A stretch of 64,000 nucleotides of DNA, from positions 1,178,001 through 1,242,000 of the forward strand of contig CM074146.1 of the NCBI GenBank assembly GCA_037178625.1, in the 5' to 3' direction. Below, in pieces: positions 43,396 through 56,100 of this stretch; position 1 is the first letter of the stretch, and every line of letters begins with the position of its first letter. Both the position numbers and the translations under genes were made by a program. The notes beneath the pieces were generated by a model. The model saw only the letters and a list, made by a program, of their open reading frames with translations. It had not been told where the DNA came from and did no database searches. The DNA is from Skeletonema tropicum. Taxonomy: Eukaryota; Bacillariophyta; Thalassiosirophyceae; Thalassiosirales; Thalassiosiraceae.

Positions 43396-43860
43396 TATTC
43401 GGCTGCACATTAACGCAGCAGTCTTCCACGACGCCTTCACAAATATAATGTATCGCTGCGTGACGTCGAGCGAGAGTGGTCCTGGATTCTTTCGATCTTT
43501 TAATGATTACGATCGGTGGCAAATTTTCTCATTCGCTCACAATACTCGCTCATCCATTTTCAAGGGCTCATCGCTGCGATGCTCGTCCAGCAGTAAACGA
43601 CGTACCATAAAGAAGTAGAGGGCAACAACAGCGCTTCTTCTATCTGACCAAATGATAGTGTGCTGTGCATAAAGATCTTCTGTCGCCGAACAATATCTTT
43701 AGGCAAGCAACTCCCAAGCAACGTCATCGCGATAAAAAATGTTCTGTGATAATTTGGCGCCCTACGGCCTGTGTCATTGTGACGTACGCCTCTCGCGTGT
43801 GGTACACTTTTGTACTATTCCTACAGTTGATAGCAACAAACACGAACAATGACAATTGCG
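43396..43860. repeat. module duplicated downstream of the permease gene
   Basis: ATTCGGCTGCACATTA, CTTCCACGACG, GAGAGTGGTCCTGGA, GCTCACAATACTC and GCTGATGCTCGTCCAG-like pieces recur at 45586-45876. The match then continues past the LTR element at 51198-51420 (GTGCTGT...AAGATCTT, TTTGTACTATTCCTACAG). This upstream copy lacks the LTR element and therefore marks its empty site. It lies between the allantoinase and permease genes; no gene inside. Confidence 0.75.
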
Positions 43861-44018
43861 CTGCAGGTAAAATTACTGCCAATAATAACGCCTCGGCCGG
43901 CAGGTAAAATGGACGGCAATTCGCTGAAGTATTGTACTGTTACTTCTTAGAGATTGCTCTCAGAAAACTTTCATAGAGTCGAAGAGGTTCGTCAACTCAT
44001 ATCTATAACCACAACAAA

Positions 44019-45610
44019 ATGTGTAAAGCCGCCGTAGCCACCATCTCCAAGGATGAAACAACTCCACTCAAAGAATTGAGCAAATTTTCACCCTCCAACC
44101 AGCTAACCATTATGCGTTTTGGCCAGATATGGAGATCATACATTGCACCGGGAATTCTTGCATTCGTCCTCGTTCTTCCTATGATCATCTACAACAAAGA
44201 GTGTAAGTTTCGTTCATGTTCATTACCATTACTCATACTCACATACTCTCGTTGAGTTCGTCATTGTTTACATACTACTTACATTCCTTCTTTATCCTTC
44301 GTCTCAGACTTCTCCAAGTTCTTCTATGATACTTGGTATGTGCCTATTATGGGTATTATTGGATGTACTATTCCTTCTGGAGGAGCGGTAAGTTCCCTTC
44401 TATGACTATGAAGCATACTCATTTGATGTATCAAAACATTCATCATAATCTGACCTTAACACTCTTTCCACAACATATATATAGCCTGTTGCCGGTGGAG
44501 TTGTCTTCCTCCCCCTCCTCACCATGAAGCATATCGAAGCACATGAAGCCGTCGCATTCGCTGCATCCACGCAAATGATTGGTGTCGGTATCTTCGCTCC
44601 CATGGGATGGATGTATAAAGACCCAAGTGTGCTTATGCCCTCGTTTTTGAAGCCAATGTTCCCCTGGGCTCTTGCTGGGCTATTCTTCTCCTACCTCGTT
44701 ACGCCTCTCGAGACTGAGGATGAAGTTCTTCTGGTGTTTACCATCTTTGTGATCTGTTTGGCAATGTAAGTTCCTATTTTGTTGTTCTTGTCTGATAGAA
44801 TGAAAGCATTTTGAATTGCAGCTCTATAACATTCTTTCCTTATCCACATCCACTCGCTGCATATACAGTTACATTATTCGAGGATTGGTAACTAATCATC
44901 TTGACACCTCTCAAAATGATGATAGTAGTGATGGTGCAGACTCTCAGTCTCAGGTTGCTGACGATACTGATGAAGAAAGTGGATCTGGTGATGAAACGAA
45001 GGGAGGATATGGAACCATCTCCAATGTTTCTACGGAAGAAGCCGTGGATCAAGTAGTAAAGGCTGCTGTGACGGCCCAACTCAGCAAGGCGGAGAGACGT
45101 AACATTGTCTTCACCCCCAAACTATACGTCATTTACGCCACGTGTTGCTTCCTTGGTGGTATGTTGTGTGGATGGATTGGAATTGGAGGTGACAAGGTGA
45201 CATTCTTCTTGCTCACATACTTCCATAAGGTTGATGTGATTGCAGCTGGACTCTCATCTATCACCATGACTGGATGGCTTTCGTTCTTTGCCTTCTTGCT
45301 TCATGCTCTCTGCACACCTGAGGATGAAGGACCTGGTCCCCACTGGTCATGCGCTGTACGTGATGATTTGAACCCTAAAGGACACGTCTTCGGTAAGGTA
45401 CCATATGAGCTTTGGCTTTCTGTCTTGCCAGGAATCTTGGTTGGAAGTTTGATTGGTCCCATTGTCAACGCCGCTGTTGGTCCAAGGAATATTATGATCA
45501 TCTTCGTCGGGTTCTTGTTCTTCGATGCTACCTACAACATTTACAACTTGGCATCCAATGGATTCATCAGTGAACTCTTTATTCGGCTGCACATTATAGC
45601 GCAGTCATAG
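44019..45610 (+). CDS. TauE/SafE-family membrane permease (putative sulfite/anion exporter)
   Basis: Exons 44019-44202, 44308-44387, 44485-44765 and 44822-45610 join in frame at GTAAGT donors and (T/C)AG or ATAG acceptors. Typical TauE/SafE halves: YVPIMGIIGCTIPSGGA|PVAGGVVFLPLL in the first, GGMLCGWIGIGGDKVTFFLL and VIAAGLSSITMTGWLSFFAF in the second; several hydrophobic helices. In exon 4 the frame changes between FFPYPHPLAAYTVTLFEDW and DGADSQSQVADD, which needs either a 41-base intron (44888-44928) or a frameshift. The acidic Ser/Asp loop lies between the halves. The C-terminus (FISELFIRLHIIAQS) is encoded by a duplicated module (from 45586), so the native end has probably been replaced. 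Transported anion unknown. Confidence 0.75.
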
Positions 45611-45876
45611 CCATAGCGGGAAACTACCTCTTTTCCACGACGGCCTCACATTAACATTGAATCGCTGAGTGACTTAAAGAGTGGTCCTGGAGTCCAAGAA
45701 GGATCTTTCATCTTGCGATCGAGAGTGGTGGCGAATTTCAAATTATGCTCACAATACTCATCCATTTCATTTTCAGTGCTCTCACATTGCTGATGCTCGT
45801 CCAGTAAACGACTCACCACACACCATGAAGTATGCAACAGCAGCTCCATCTTCGTTCTCGCCAGCTAGCCAGCTAG

Positions 45877-46142
45877 TGTCACAGGATATGACTCTCTTCT
45901 GGTATTCCAATACCGTTATGACAGTCATTCTTCCTGTTCACACGTGTCAAGTAGCAACCACGGTGAGAACCCGTGATTGATCCTCTCACACAAGATGACG
46001 TCGCACGTTGGTGCTCCTTCATCACCTTTGGGAATAGCCCTCTTCTTTAGCTCTTAAGCTTAGTCACCATGATATCCGTGTTCCTAGTGGTCTCTTCTGG
46101 CTCTAGTTGCACAATCAATACCGGTCCTATTTGCTTGTGACA
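45877..46142 (+). repeat. 5' LTR
   Basis: 266 bases, ends TGTCACAGGATATGACTC and TTTGCTTGTGACA. Confidence 0.88.
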
Positions 46143-48468
46143 TTATTTATAAATATTTCCATCCAGTTTACTGGGTGCAAAGCAAAAGAATCCTTCATCG
46201 GTCGGGAAAGATCGACCTTTGAGAAGAAAAAATTAATATTATTCAGCGCATATCCACATTGGTGGGTTTGTGAACCGTGAGCTAGTACAACAAAATCGAT
46301 TGGCTTCTAGAAGGATCCATTTCGTCAACACATGGATGTGCGATGAACGCTCGGCGTTTCGTGCTACCATGGAGATGTGACGGCGTGCGATAGAAGTGTG
46401 TTTCGACGTTGACAGAAGTGCATCGGAGGTGAGAAAAGAATTTCGATTCTCCTCATGTAGAGGAAGTGCCCATGGCGAGAATGCACCGTGGCACAGCTCA
46501 TCACAATAAGGAATTTCATTCCAATAAAAAGACTACGGTCATCTAAATCCAAAGGACATCAGCTGTTGAGCGATGGACTACGATTAGAATTACGTGTGGG
46601 GGGAGAAGTGTTCTCTCATCCAACCCTCACATATCGAGAGTCATCTGCTGTTAGGCGAGATGATACCCTCACAACAACAGAGTTTGCGGATATAGTTAGC
46701 AGACTTAGAAGTATTTATTCCTTATAAGACGCTGGTCGCAATTGGAAAAATACGCACTCTCTTGTCTACCTCTGAGAAGGTGTGGAGAGTTTTGATCTTT
46801 ACAGCATGATAGTGCATGTAGCTGGAGCTATTGAGAGCATGTTTGTCGACGCATTCTGTACAGATTGTGATTGTCGCAGCCGCTTAGCCTTGATGGATTG
46901 TTGGTTATTACACAGTGTTGCCGAGGTAGTCTACGCCTTGCTCAAGCGAGTACCTCAGGATGACGAGACGATTATACCCCACTGGGCGAAGTCGAACGTG
47001 CGATTGAACCACCTACCCTAATTAATAAAAATTATATTGCTGTGAAAGCAAATCGTGTTTATTTGTCCCTTTATTTGTCCCTGTTGATTCAACATGTGCA
47101 GCGACGTCCTGGTTAAAGAAAGATCAAGTCTATTCAGTTGCGCACAGCGTGCTGTTCAAAGAAAGGTCATGTCTATTCAGTTACGCACAGCGTACTGTTC
47201 AAGTCATTTCTATCCAGCGACGAACTATTTAGCGTAAATTCATCCTTATTCACTGGTGCATCTAGGATGACCAGCCTCTTGCTTGCATTGTGGGAGGAGG
47301 AGGAATGAGAGAAACAATTCAAGAGCAATCTGAACTGGAATTACCAAACCAAAATGGTCTGTGCCGCTGTGGCAGCCATGGATTGTCCATGTTCTCTAAA
47401 TGTGGTTGGCCAACGTGGCAATCATGCCTAACATATTTCAGAAGACAAGGTCATGGGAGAGTAACGATTGTCTACTCTGCTTCTCCTAGATATCGGATTA
47501 TATCCTTTGGTGTGCCGTTTCTTCCACCAAAGAGATCTTCCAAAATACTAATGAGCAATTCAGATGTTAGTCTGAAGGGAAGGGGACTTCCTTGGTACTT
47601 TGTGTCCATGGCAAGTGTCCCGAGTCCCGAATCTCGTACATACCTTGATTCTCTGTCTTGTTTACACGCGACAGTCGAAAGGAATCTCTTGCGCAAGCTC
47701 AAATTCAAACATTATCCGGAGTGGTGGGTCTCGTAGGAGAGACTACTCTATCAATACTAATACGGTGGTCATGCCTAGAAAAGGAAGCCTACTTTCACAA
47801 CGCAATCTCGCGTCGGCGAATATGATTGTGGTTGGAACCATGCTGCTGCAGATTACCTACGGTGTTCAAAAGGAACCTGCACACACCTCGATGCATCCGA
47901 CTTAACTATCCTTGCTGGATGTACTTCTCACGTGAAGGAGAGGACGTTCAAGGATTGCTCGAGCAAGTGGAAAAGCACATGCGGAAATCAAGGCAGGGTC
48001 GCAAACAGGCGCATACCAGCACAACGAGATGATAACTACAAGACATCGTCCTTCTAAACCGCTGTTGTTGAAGACAACTAGTGGAGGACTTGCGAGAAAG
48101 CTGGCTGCTTGCTCAATGCTCGTCCTACAGTCCGAGAGTGGCTGAGATCCGTAGCCGACTGCTCACCGTGTTTCGGGAGGTTCACCTTCTTCCAATGCAC
48201 TTGAGACATTCATCGGCTGATGGTAAATTTCGTTCATAGTTCGGTGACCTGATTATTGGATACTCAGATGGGACAGAGCTCGCCAAGCCTGCATCATGGA
48301 GGGTTCAGTACAGAGCAGGCCATCGAGGGAGCTACACTTGCACCCGGACATCTTCTACTGAAATGTTGTAATACATGATGAGAAAGTGTTTAACTCTATC
48401 GGAACGACCTGTTGTTTGGTGTACACAACGCAGGTAATAATGATCAAATAAGAGAGAAGCGTGCTCAA

Positions 48469-51400
48469 GGCAGTTCTCGAGGCTTCCAAGTAAATGCTGC
48501 AAAAGACACTTACCATGCCCAGGAAGTGACTAACACTTGGATACACCATCTGGAAATTGTTCTTTCGACGATGGTGGTTGCCATCTTAGTTCTTGTGTGT
48601 TGTACCAAGACTACCAATAGATCTGCTCCGCTGCTTTTAGTGGCAAATGTGGGGCCTCCTCGAAATTCGGTCAATATGGTACGGGGAGGAGGGATGCTGA
48701 CCAAACAAGGAAGCGTTCCCATGATCAATCGCCAGCGACTAGATGCATGTCTAAGGCGTTTCCAAATTCAGAGTTGATCGGCATTTTGGCTGAGCTTACT
48801 TCATTCAAGCGCAAGGCTTGGGGGAGTATCGATTCTTGAAGACACTCATCGACTGGCATCTGTCGTGGTGCACAACAGGAGATGAAGTGATGAAGCTTGA
48901 ACTTCGAAAAGAAGTTCAAGGGCGCGTGTCGGAGTGCGGGTGAGTAATGTGCTATCACCTCCTCTCGGCATTTGTGCCTGGAGTTCTTCCGGTCTAAAGA
49001 CAGGGCGAGGGCCGCCATACCCTCCGGGAGACAATCTCTACTCATATTTATCAAATCAACCTCAAACTAATTGCAAGGGGAAGATATTACGACTGCGACG
49101 GGGCTAGTGCTAGCGAGGCTGCGCTGCCTCAGTTGAGATCCTCAGTGGTCGAGGGTGTGATGCTTCAGCGTAAAGGAAAGTAGTACATACATTACCAGCG
49201 TTTGACAGCGTCATCCTTCACGACACATGCCACACCTACAAAGGAAGAGGTACCGACAGCAGCTCATTGGAGTGCGCTGTTATAATGCAGACTTGGGAAG
49301 ACAGCAGCTCTTTGAGTGGCTGATCTAAAGATGACGAAGACAAATGGTAAGCTCTTGTGACTGCGCATAGTCACACACGACATGGAAGTAGAAGATAGTG
49401 TTCTGATATAAACGTTGATGAAGCAAAGCTAGCTACGTATGTTCCTGGACCTGCCGCAACATTCTAATGGGATCGAGAAATATTCTAATGATCTTCGACA
49501 GAGATGATGTATGCAGAGCCTATGCAACGATGCAAAAGGAGATACCTCTGTGGTGATTCCGGCAGCTCTTCAATCCAAGATCCAAGACCTTGCTTAGGGG
49601 ATCTGGTATATCACGACCGTTTTGTGCCTTAGGCCGATGGATCGTAAGAACGCACTTTACGTCAACGAGGTTCTGACAGGTACTGATGCAAGTACGCTTA
49701 TTTTATCAGGAAGTTATGCAGTTGTGCATGCAGTTGTTGTTGCCCTATCGTCTGATCTGATATTAGATTCGATTGAGGTAGAGGTGCCAAAGAAGGCTGA
49801 GGAGGGAGCTCAGGATGCGCTTACCCCTTTGCAACATTCAAATTGCCATTATTATGTGTGAAACTATGATCGACCTTCCACGGCTCGTTCAAAGTGGTTG
49901 ACTTTCCCACTACCAAAGATTCGAACGGGATGTTGGTGAATCCGCGAGATAGAGTGACTCCTCTTCTCACACTTCAAGTGAAGTTCAAGCGGACTCTCTA
50001 CCTGTTCTTCAAGACTCTTGATTAAATCGTTTTAGGCAGAAGTGATGAATGCACATGAAGCCAGTGATACTCTTCCAACACGTAAGTCACGATATTCAAG
50101 AATACAGAGATGATACAACCTCTCTGGACGGAGTGCAATATGTACTTGTTACAATTACAATGCACCCACCGCAGTACTACTGCCGCAAAAACAGAGTCAC
50201 TTGTGAACCTGTTGATGCAGCCCGATCGTCAAATCCGAATGCAGCCGGAAGACAATCTGGTCTCTTCGTACCACACCGTTTAACGCAGCCTTGCGAAGCC
50301 AGTAAAGCGTTGTCCAAGATAGACACTTGTTATACTCTGGTCGCCAGGATGGCCGCTGCCGAAAGAAATTGGTGGATAGTTCCAAACGCTCGAAAGAACT
50401 TCGAAGCGTCGCGATCCCAAATACTGATTTGGTTCGTAGGCTTTGATCTAGCCGTTTTTAAAGTCTTAAATCTGCCGAAAGCAGAGACTCCAACGGAGGT
50501 CTCTTCTTCAAGCGACTGAAGTTGACACGAAAGGAACTGTACGATACAAAAACGAGCCTCAGTTAGTTTAGTCTAGTGAGCGCTACAACAATTGATAAAG
50601 ACCCCATAGTATTGAGGAGTACAGGGGGTGTGTATAGAGAAATTATTCGAATTGGAAATGGAAACTGAACGTTGAACAACGACGTCTTGGCCAAATCCTA
50701 TGCACACACAACCGATGTCAAGGAAAGTACATTTGGTTGCTCTAATATCACAAAAGAACTTACGTCCTTGATTCGATCGAAATTGACATTGCCTGGAGGT
50801 CTTTTTTTCCCAAGTTGGGTTTTGGTTTCTATCTGTTAGACTGGTTTTTTATCCGGATGGCTTGCCATGGGTTTTCCAGTCTTGACAGCTCGTTTTTGGT
50901 TCACACAAGTTCGGGGGAGAATGTCACAGGATATGACTCTCTTCCGGTATTCCAATACCGTTACGACAGTCATTCTTCCTGTTCACACGTGTCAAGTAGC
51001 AACCACGGTAAGAACCCGTGATTGATCCTCTCACACAAGATGGCGTCGCACGTTGGTGCTCCTTCATCACCTTTGGGAATAGCCCACTCTTCTTCTTTAG
51101 CTCTTAAGCTTAGTCACCATGATATCCGTGTTCCTAGTGGTCTCTTCTGGCTCTAGTTGCACAATCAATACCGGTCCTATTTGCTTGTGACAGCTAGCGT
51201 GCTGTAAGTCGACTAAGATCTTAAGCAGCCGTACAAAGGTACACTACATATATCAGTCATGGTCATGGCGATAAAGTAAAATGTTCTCTGAGAATAAATC
51301 CCGGTCTTTGTGACTTGTGCATGCTTGTGACGTACTTACTTAATTTTTGCTGTAAAGCCTCTCGCTGTCTCTATCTCTAGAGCTCCGTTTGTACTATTCC

Positions 51401-52274
51401 TACAGAGAAGAAGCAAAGGTCACGTCGGACAAAAGCTTTCAATTTAGTACCAGACAGGGCATTCCACAGGGCATTTTCCTTGTAGCATAAAATGTTATAG
51501 TCATAGTCATAGTACCTAAGTAGGAGTATCACCTTGAGATTCGCGGGTCATTTTTCTTACTACTTACTTACATATATTTTTACTTGAGCCTCCTTCGGCC
51601 TTTGCCTCGGCAGGATCAATTTGAAGTAGAGATTGTGGGTGAAATCACGCTCACAAGCAAACGAAAGTATGGGTATGACAATGGCAGACGCCACCTGTTT
51701 CTCTGATAAGGAAACTGAAATTGAAACCGATGCCGATGAAACCTACACCTACACCCGCGCGCAAGCGCAAGCGCTATCACAAGTACAAGTAAAAGTAGAT
51801 AGATTGGCAGCCCTCCTATCTCATTGGAGTGAAGATTATGCCCAAACATCGACGATGGCTGAGTCCGACGAAGACGAACAGGCCGATACCGAGACTGAAC
51901 TTCAAACTAATCCTAATCCTCTCCGATCCCCGTCAACACATCCAGATCCAGCTCCAGGTCTTCCACTTCCGTCTGGGACTTTAAGTAGACGCAATAGCAA
52001 TAGTTTTCGCAACATCAACATCTTCGCAGCTGCTACTGCTAATATTGATGATGATGAATACGAGGGCGGAACCGGAACTAGTATCAATGGCGATGCTGGA
52101 AACGGTGGAGATGGAGCAATGGGTTCATTTGCATTCGCTACGGATTCTCTGCCACTGCCGCCTCCACTACCATTCACATTGTATGAACAACACCACAATG
52201 ATCAGAATGGTCCAAGGCATCATGAGACGACGTCAAATGTGTCACCATCATGCGCACGTACAGAATTGCACAGG
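48469..52274. repeat. tandem duplication, left copy (right copy 53076-56881)
   Basis: Identical to the segment 4607 bases downstream apart from isolated changes, for example GCAGACGCC against GCAAACGCC at 51680/56287. It spans the right half of the LTR element, its 3' LTR and most of the Ser/Pro-rich gene. The left end joins inside the element's interior at GGCAGTTCTCGAGG. The right end stops in the middle of the Ser/Pro-rich gene at CACAGGCAT. Confidence 0.97.
50922..51192 (+). repeat. 3' LTR
   Basis: 271 bases, same ends as the 5' LTR, with a 5-base insertion in the CTCTTCTTC run. Confidence 0.88.
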
Positions 52275-52286
52275 CATCTATTGTAA
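51669..52286 (+). pseudogene. Ser/Pro-rich family copy 6, 3' truncated by deletion
   Basis: ATG at 51669 (MGMTMADATCFSD). Same as copy 7 until TTSNVSPSCARTELHRH, where the sequence jumps to the leader of the ATPase gene (CTATTGTAACTGATGC) and a stop follows three codons later. The Pro-rich and Gln/Asn-rich C-terminus is missing. Confidence 0.8.
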
Positions 52287-52377
52287 CTGATGCATACTAA
52301 TAGAGCGTTCGCTGAGGGAATGCCTAACCTGCACTGCACTTAGGCACTTATTGTTTTGTGTTATCCCGATCGATGCG

Positions 52378-53100
52378 ATGTCTAATGAAAGTAATACAAA
52401 GACAAAGGGAAGTGCTTTTGACTTGAGCATACCACTCTCAGAGTGGATTTCCTTCAAGACAAAAGTTTTTGGTACACAGCAGCCTTCAGGTGGCGAAAAT
52501 CCCGATGATTACATACTTCTAGCTCTGCAGATTGCCACCTCACTTGCAGATCAGATTTGTAAAGCCGAAGAAAAAGATAGTGGTCAATCGCTTATGCTTA
52601 TGCCTACGCCGGGCACGCAAGATTGGATAGATAGAATTGTAGTCAGGGCAAATGGTGACGCCAGCAATAACATTCGAGCAGAAGTATTACCGTCTTTATT
52701 TTCCACTGCGACGGTTAATAATGATTCGAAACAAGCAAGGAATGATGGAATAATATATTCACTCGGGCTTGTCTTTTATGAACTATTCTCAAGGGGGGAA
52801 CGGCCGGACGGATCTCAAATTCAAACTGGGGCGACGAATGAATTGAAATTGTTAGAGGGCTTGGATCCACTCCCCTTTGATCAAGGTGACGGAACCATTG
52901 ATCTAGAAGCCTTCAGTGGTGTTGATCTAGATGTCAGTGATCTTCCCGGAAGTGATGATCTCAATAACGGTGATCTTCTCGCAGTGGATGATCTTCAAGA
53001 TGACTACAATGATATTTGGGGAAATAATGACATTGAGGGGTCCCTTCAGGGTCAAAATCCAAGGAAGAAAGAATCGGCAGTTCTCGAGGCTTCCAAGTAA
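52378..53100 (+). pseudogene. 5' fragment of the AAA/TPR ATPase gene
   Basis: Matches 59280-59972 of the full gene almost exactly (two silent or near-silent changes seen, at 52462 and 52946). It ends after PRKKESA, where the tandem duplication junction reads into retroelement sequence and stops within eight codons. It encodes only the pseudokinase-like N-terminus and acidic linker, with no ATPase domain. The leader is also duplicated, so it may be transcribed. Confidence 0.9.
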
Positions 53101-56100
53101 ATGCTGCAAAAGACACTTACCATGCCCAGGAAGTGACTAACACTTGGATACACCATCTGGAAATTGTTCTTTCGACGATGGTGGTTGCCATCTTAGTTCT
53201 TGTGTGTTGTACCAAGACTACCAATAGATCTGCTCCGCTGCTTTTAGTGGCAAATGTGGGGCCTCCTCGAAATTCGGTCAATATGGTACGGGGAGGAGGG
53301 ATGCTGACCAAACAAGGAAGCGTTCCCATGATCAATCGCCAGCGACTAGATGCATGTCTAAGGCGTTTCCAAATTCAGAGTTGATCGGCATTTTGGCTGA
53401 GCTTACTTCATTCAAGCGCAAGGCTTGGGGGAGTATCGATTCTTGAAGACACTCATCGACTGGCATCTGTCGTGGTGCACAACAGGAGATGAAGTGATGA
53501 AGCTTGAACTTCGAAAAGAAGTTCAAGGGCGCGTGTCGGAGTGCGGGTGAGTAATGTGCTATCACCTCCTCTCGGCATTTGTGCCTGGAGTTCTTCCGGT
53601 CTAAAGACAGGGCGAGGGCCGCCATACCCTCCGGGAGACAATCTCTACTCATATTTATCAAATCAACCTCAAACTAATTGCAAGGGGAAGATATTACGAC
53701 TGCGACGGGGCTAGTGCTAGCGAGGCTGCGCTGCCTCAGTTGAGATCCTCAGTGGTCGAGGGTGTGATGCTTCAGCGTAAAGGAAAGTAGTACATACATT
53801 ACCAGCGTTTGACAGCGTCATCCTTCACGACACATGCCACACCTACAAAGGAAGAGGTACCGACAGCAGCTCATTGGAGTGCGCTGTTATAATGCAGACT
53901 TGGGAAGACAGCAGCTCTTTGAGTGGCTGATCTAAAGATGACGAAGACAAATGGTAAGCTCTTGTGACTGCGCATAGTCACACACGACATGGAAGTAGAA
54001 GATAGTGTTCTGATATAAACGTTGATGAAGCAAAGCTAGCTACGTATGTTCCTGGACCTGCCGCAACATTCTAATGGGATCGAGAAATATTCTAATGATC
54101 TTCGACAGAGATGATGTATGCAGAGCCTATGCAACGATGCAAAAGGAGATACCTCTGTGGTGATTCCGGCAGCTCTTCAATCCAAGATCCAAGACCTTGC
54201 TTAGGGGATCTGGTATATCACGACCGTTTTGTGCCTTAGGCCGATGGATCGTAAGAACGCACTTTACGTCAACGAGGTTCTGACAGGTACTGATGCAAGT
54301 ACGCTTATTTTATCAGGAAGTTATGCAGTTGTGCATGCAGTTGTTGTTGCCCTATCGTCTGATCTGATATTAGATTCGATTGAGGTAGAGGTGCCAAAGA
54401 AGGCTGAGGAGGGAGCTCAGGATGCGCTTACCCCTTTGCAACATTCAAATTGCCATTATTATGTGTGAAACTATGATCGACCTTCCACGGCTCGTTCAAA
54501 GTGGTTGACTTTCCCACTACCAAAGATTCGAACGGGATGTTGGTGAATCCGCGAGATAGAGTGACTCCTCTTCTCACACTTCAAGTGAAGTTCAAGCGGA
54601 CTCTCTACCTGTTCTTCAAGACTCTTGATTAAATCGTTTTAGGCAGAAGTGATGAATGCACATGAAGCCAGTGATACTCTTCCAACACGTAAGTCACGAT
54701 ATTCAAGAATACAGAGATGATACAACCTCTCTGGACGGAGTGCAATATGTACTTGTTACAATTACAATGCACCCACCGCAGTACTACTGCCGCAAAAACA
54801 GAGTCACTTGTGAACCTGTTGATGCAGCCCGATCGTCAAATCCGAATGCAGCCGGAAGACAATCTGGTCTCTTCGTACCACACCGTTTAACGCAGCCTTG
54901 CGAAGCCAGTAAAGCGTTGTCCAAGATAGACACTTGTTATACTCTGGTCGCCAGGATGGCCGCTGCCGAAAGAAATTGGTGGATAGTTCCAAACGCTCGA
55001 AAGAACTTCGAAGCGTCGCGATCCCAAATACTGATTTGGTTCGTAGGCTTTGATCTAGCCGTTTTTAAAGTCTTAAATCTGCCGAAAGCAGAGACTCCAA
55101 CGGAGGTCTCTTCTTCAAGCGACTGAAGTTGACACGAAAGGAACTGTACGATACAAAAACGAGCCTCAGTTAGTTTAGTCTAGTGAGCGCTACAACAATT
55201 GATAAAGACCCCATAGTATTGAGGAGTACAGGGGGTGTGTATAGAGAAATTATTCGAATTGGAAATGGAAACTGAACGTTGAACAACGACGTCTTGGCCA
55301 AATCCTATGCACACACAACCGATGTCAAGGAAAGTACATTTGGTTGCTCTAATATCACAAAAGAACTTACGTCCTTGATTCGATCGAAATTGACATTGCC
55401 TGGAGGTCTTTTTTTCCCAAGTTGGGTTTTGGTTTCTATCTGTTAGACTGGTTTTTTATCCGGATGGCTTGCCATGGGTTTTCCAGTCTTGACAGCTCGT
55501 TTTTGGTTCACACAAGTTCGGGGGAGAATGTCACAGGATATGACTCTCTTCCGGTATTCCAATACCGTTACGACAGTCATTCTTCCTGTTCACACGTGTC
55601 AAGTAGCAACCACGGTAAGAACCCGTGATTGATCCTCTCACACAAGATGGCGTCGCACGTTGGTGCTCCTTCATCACCTTTGGGAATAGCCCACTCTTCT
55701 TCTTTAGCTCTTAAGCTTAGTCACCATGATATCCGTGTTCCTAGTGGTCTCTTCTGGCTCTAGTTGCACAATCAATACCGGTCCTATTTGCTTGTGACAG
55801 CTAGCGTGCTGTAAGTCGACTAAGATCTTAAGCAGCCGTACAAAGGTACACTACATATATCAGTCATGGTCATGGCGATAAAGTAAAATGTTCTCTGAGA
55901 ATAAATCCCGGTCTTTGTGACTTGTGCATGCTTGTGACGTACTTACTTAATTTTTGCTGTAAAGCCTCTCGCTGTCTCTATCTCTAGAGCTCCGTTTGTA
56001 CTATTCCTACAGAGAAGAAGCAAAGGTCACGTCGGACAAAAGCTTTCAATTTAGTACCAGACAGGGCATTCCACAGGGCATTTTCCTTGTAGCATAAAAT

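Larger units (their letters stand above)
45877..51192 (+). mobile_element. LTR retrotransposon, non-autonomous (LARD-like)
   Basis: Two direct LTRs (45877-46142 and 50922-51192) start TGTCAC and end GTGACA. A 5-base target-site duplication GCTAG flanks the whole (45872-45876 and 51193-51197). A polypurine tract (GGGGGAGAA) precedes the 3' LTR, as in Ty1/copia elements. The LTRs differ by about four substitutions and a 5-base indel, so insertion was fairly recent. The 4.8-kb interior has only short frames: I find no CCHC knuckle, protease, integrase HHCC, RT YVDD or RNase H motif, and no obvious TGG primer-binding site after the 5' LTR. Young LTRs with a non-coding interior fit a LARD mobilised in trans. 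A second copy of the 3' part is at 53076-55799. Confidence 0.8.

Noticed and set aside
46143..50921. Copia gag-pol genes inside the LTR element
   Set aside because: No CCHC, protease, integrase, YVDD or RNase H motif in any frame I read; only short frames.
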